Part shown: piece by piece, positions 62,950 through 64,000 of the stretch
Position numbering within the stretch: the stretch's first letter is position 1
Layout: every line of letters begins with the position of its first letter
Source of the DNA: Kitasatospora sp. NBC_00240
Lineage (GTDB): Bacteria; Actinomycetota; Actinomycetes; Streptomycetales; Streptomycetaceae
Reading direction: 5' to 3'
Assembly: GCF_026342405.1 (NCBI RefSeq)
Contig: NZ_JAPEMU010000001.1
Location: 2,108,001-2,172,000, forward strand
DNA length: 64,000 nt
Notes under the pieces: generated by a model
Told to the model about the DNA's origin: nothing
Databases searched by the model: none
The model's input: the letters and a program-made list of their open reading frames with translations, nothing else
Translations under genes and position numbers: made by a program

Positions 62950-63081
62950 ATGCGCTGCCGCATGCCTGCGCCCGGGCTCCTGCCCGCGCCGGGCGCCGTG
63001 CCCCTGACCGGGCCCGGACCCGCGCCGACACCCGTGCTCGTGACCCTGCCCGCCATCGAGGCCGGGAGGGCCTTCGCATGA
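62950..63081 (+). CDS. 43-residue leader ORF coupled to cobN
   Basis: ATG at 62950 lies 8 bases after AGGAAGG (62935-62941), the only good ribosome binding site after the riboswitch, and the ORF ends in ATGA overlapping the cobN ATG. The product starts MRCRMPAPGLLPAPGAVPLT and is Pro/Ala-rich with no known family or membrane segment. cobN has no site of its own beyond GGGAGGG at 63064-63070. The riboswitch may therefore act on this ORF and reach cobN by translational coupling. Confidence 0.55.
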   Translation: MRCRMPAPGLLPAPGAVPLTGPGPAPTPVLVTLPAIEAGRAFA

Positions 63082-64000
63082 TCCTGCTTCTGTCGACCTC
63101 CGACACCGACCTGCTGAGCGCCCGCGCGTCCGAGGGCCCGGTCGGCTTCCGCCTCGGCAACCCCGCCCGGCTCACCGCCACCGACCTCCCCGCGCTGGTG
63201 GAGGGCACCGACCTGGTGGTGGTCCGGCTGCTCGGCGGGCGCCGCGCCTGGCAGGAGGGCCTGGACGCGCTGCTGGCCGGCCCCCGCCCGGTGATCGTGC
63301 TGACCGGCGAGCAGGCCCCGGACGCCCAGCTGATGGAGCTGTCCACCGTCCCGGCCGGCATCGCCGCCGAGGCGCACGCCTACCTCGCGCACGGCGGCCC
63401 GGCGAACCTCGCCGAGCTCGGCGCCTTCCTCTCCGACACCGTGCTGCTCACCGGCCACGGCTTCGCCGCGCCCGCCTCCGCGCCCGAGTGGGGGCCGCTG
63501 GAGCGCACCGCGACGGCGGAGAACGCCGACGGCCCGGTGATCGCGGTGCTCTACTACCGCGCCCACCACATGAGCGGCAACACCGCCTTCGTCGAGACGC
63601 TCTGCCGGGCGATCGAGGACAAGGGCGCCCGCCCCCGCCCGCTGTTCTGCTCCTCGCTGCGCGGCGCCGAGCCCGAACTGCTGGCCGAGCTGGGGCAGGC
63701 CGACGCGATCGTCACCACCGTGCTGGCGGCCGGCGGCACCCGCCCCGCCGACGCCTCGGCCGGCGGCGACGAGGAGGCCTGGGACGCGGGCGCGCTGGCC
63801 GCGCTGGACCGCCCGATCCTCCAGGCGCTCTGCCTGACCTGGTCGCGCGCCGCCTGGGAGGCCAGCGACGACGGCCTGTCCCCGCTGGACACCGCCACCC
63901 AGGTCGCCGTCCCCGAGTTCGACGGCCGCCTGATCACCGTCCCGTTCTCCTTCAAGGAGCTGGACGAGGACGGCCTGACCGTCTACGCCGCCGACCCCGA
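63078..64000 (+). CDS. cobN: Cobaltochelatase subunit CobN, 3' end outside the window
   Basis: The first 307 residues of the large chelatase subunit are visible (full proteins have about 1,200). MILLLSTSDTDLLSARAS, VVVRLLGGRRAWQEGLDALL and IAVLYYRAHHMSGNTAFVET are typical CobN N-terminal segments. It inserts cobalt into hydrogenobyrinate diamide with CobS/CobT or ChlI/ChlD-type ATPases, not seen here. ATG at 63078 overlaps the leader ORF stop. Controlled by the cobalamin riboswitch. Confidence 0.95.
   Translation, partial: MILLLSTSDTDLLSARASEGPVGFRLGNPARLTATDLPALVEGTDLVVVRLLGGRRAWQEGLDALLAGPRPVIVLTGEQAPDAQLMELSTVPAGIAAEAHAYLAHGGPANLAELGAFLSDTVLLTGHGFAAPASAPEWGPLERTATAENADGPVIAVLYYRAHHMSGNTAFVETLCRAIEDKGARPRPLFCSSLRGAEPELLAELGQADAIVTTVLAAGGTRPADASAGGDEEAWDAGALAALDRPILQALCLTWSRAAWEASDDGLSPLDTATQVAVPEFDGRLITVPFSFKELDEDGLTVYAADP

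Overview
The window is about 73% G+C chromosomal DNA from an actinomycete of the Streptomyces/Kitasatospora type. Supporting this are a chaplin gene at the left edge, a SARP/AfsR-type regulator, a GPP34 protein, an HGxxPAAW-type membrane protein, many GTG/TTG starts, ATGA/GTGA stop-start overlaps, and secreted glycosidases for chitin and cellulose materials. The genus cannot be fixed from this sequence alone. There is no rRNA, CRISPR array, insertion sequence or phage module.

Layout. 0-10 kb: chaplin (partial), five perfect 35-bp tandem repeats, M20 peptidase, tRNA-Leu(GAG) with a strong terminator, GPP34 protein, a glycine-rich secreted protein that appears frameshifted, an oxidoreductase/HxlR divergent pair, an SDR and small conserved proteins. 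10-22.5 kb: one leftward block of genes that I read as an undescribed RiPP-like biosynthetic system. It holds two radical SAM proteins, a heme-oxygenase-like diiron oxidase (HDO), an MFS exporter fused in frame to a precursor-like peptide, two more precursor-like peptides, a nucleotide-cyclase/AAA/TPR regulator, a cytosolic subtilase, a GAF protein and a SARP regulator. Heptamer repeats of 11-bp period lie just upstream of the first gene, as expected for a SARP target. 22.9-25.9 kb: a multicopper oxidase with a long His-rich insert and a CBM3-GH16-like glycanase. 26-32 kb: a das-like amino-sugar locus (GH20, two permeases, lipoprotein, divergent GntR). 32-38.6 kb: aldehyde and alcohol dehydrogenases behind a perfect palindrome, an AbiEii-like protein, a small secreted peptide, and a large secreted GH20 with two CBM32 domains and a DasR-type operator. 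39-46 kb: glyA under a ZTP riboswitch, TetR plus AurF-like diiron oxygenase, EamA permease, gamma-glutamylcyclotransferase, catalase. 46-64 kb: cobalamin genes in several pieces (cobL, cobM, cobK; cbiD; cobI-cobJ fusion, cobH, cobG; riboswitch plus cobN), interleaved with MarR/HGxxPAAW, isocitrate dehydrogenase, GntR/ATPase, and LLM/TetR/SDR genes.

How the parts work together. In the RiPP-like block, the three small proteins share a leader-like region and end in GG(V/L)(V/F)(W/F). The radical SAM proteins and the HDO are candidate maturases, the subtilase is a candidate leader protease, and the MFS protein is a candidate exporter. GC-rich hairpins follow two of the precursor genes and could set precursor levels above those of downstream genes. 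The amino-sugar genes form a scavenging set: the CBM32-GH20 and the CBM3 enzyme act outside the cell, the ABC system imports, the second GH20 acts inside, and GntR/DasR-type sites control expression. The cobalamin genes cover most corrin-ring steps from precorrin-2 to cobalt insertion, with cobN under B12 control.
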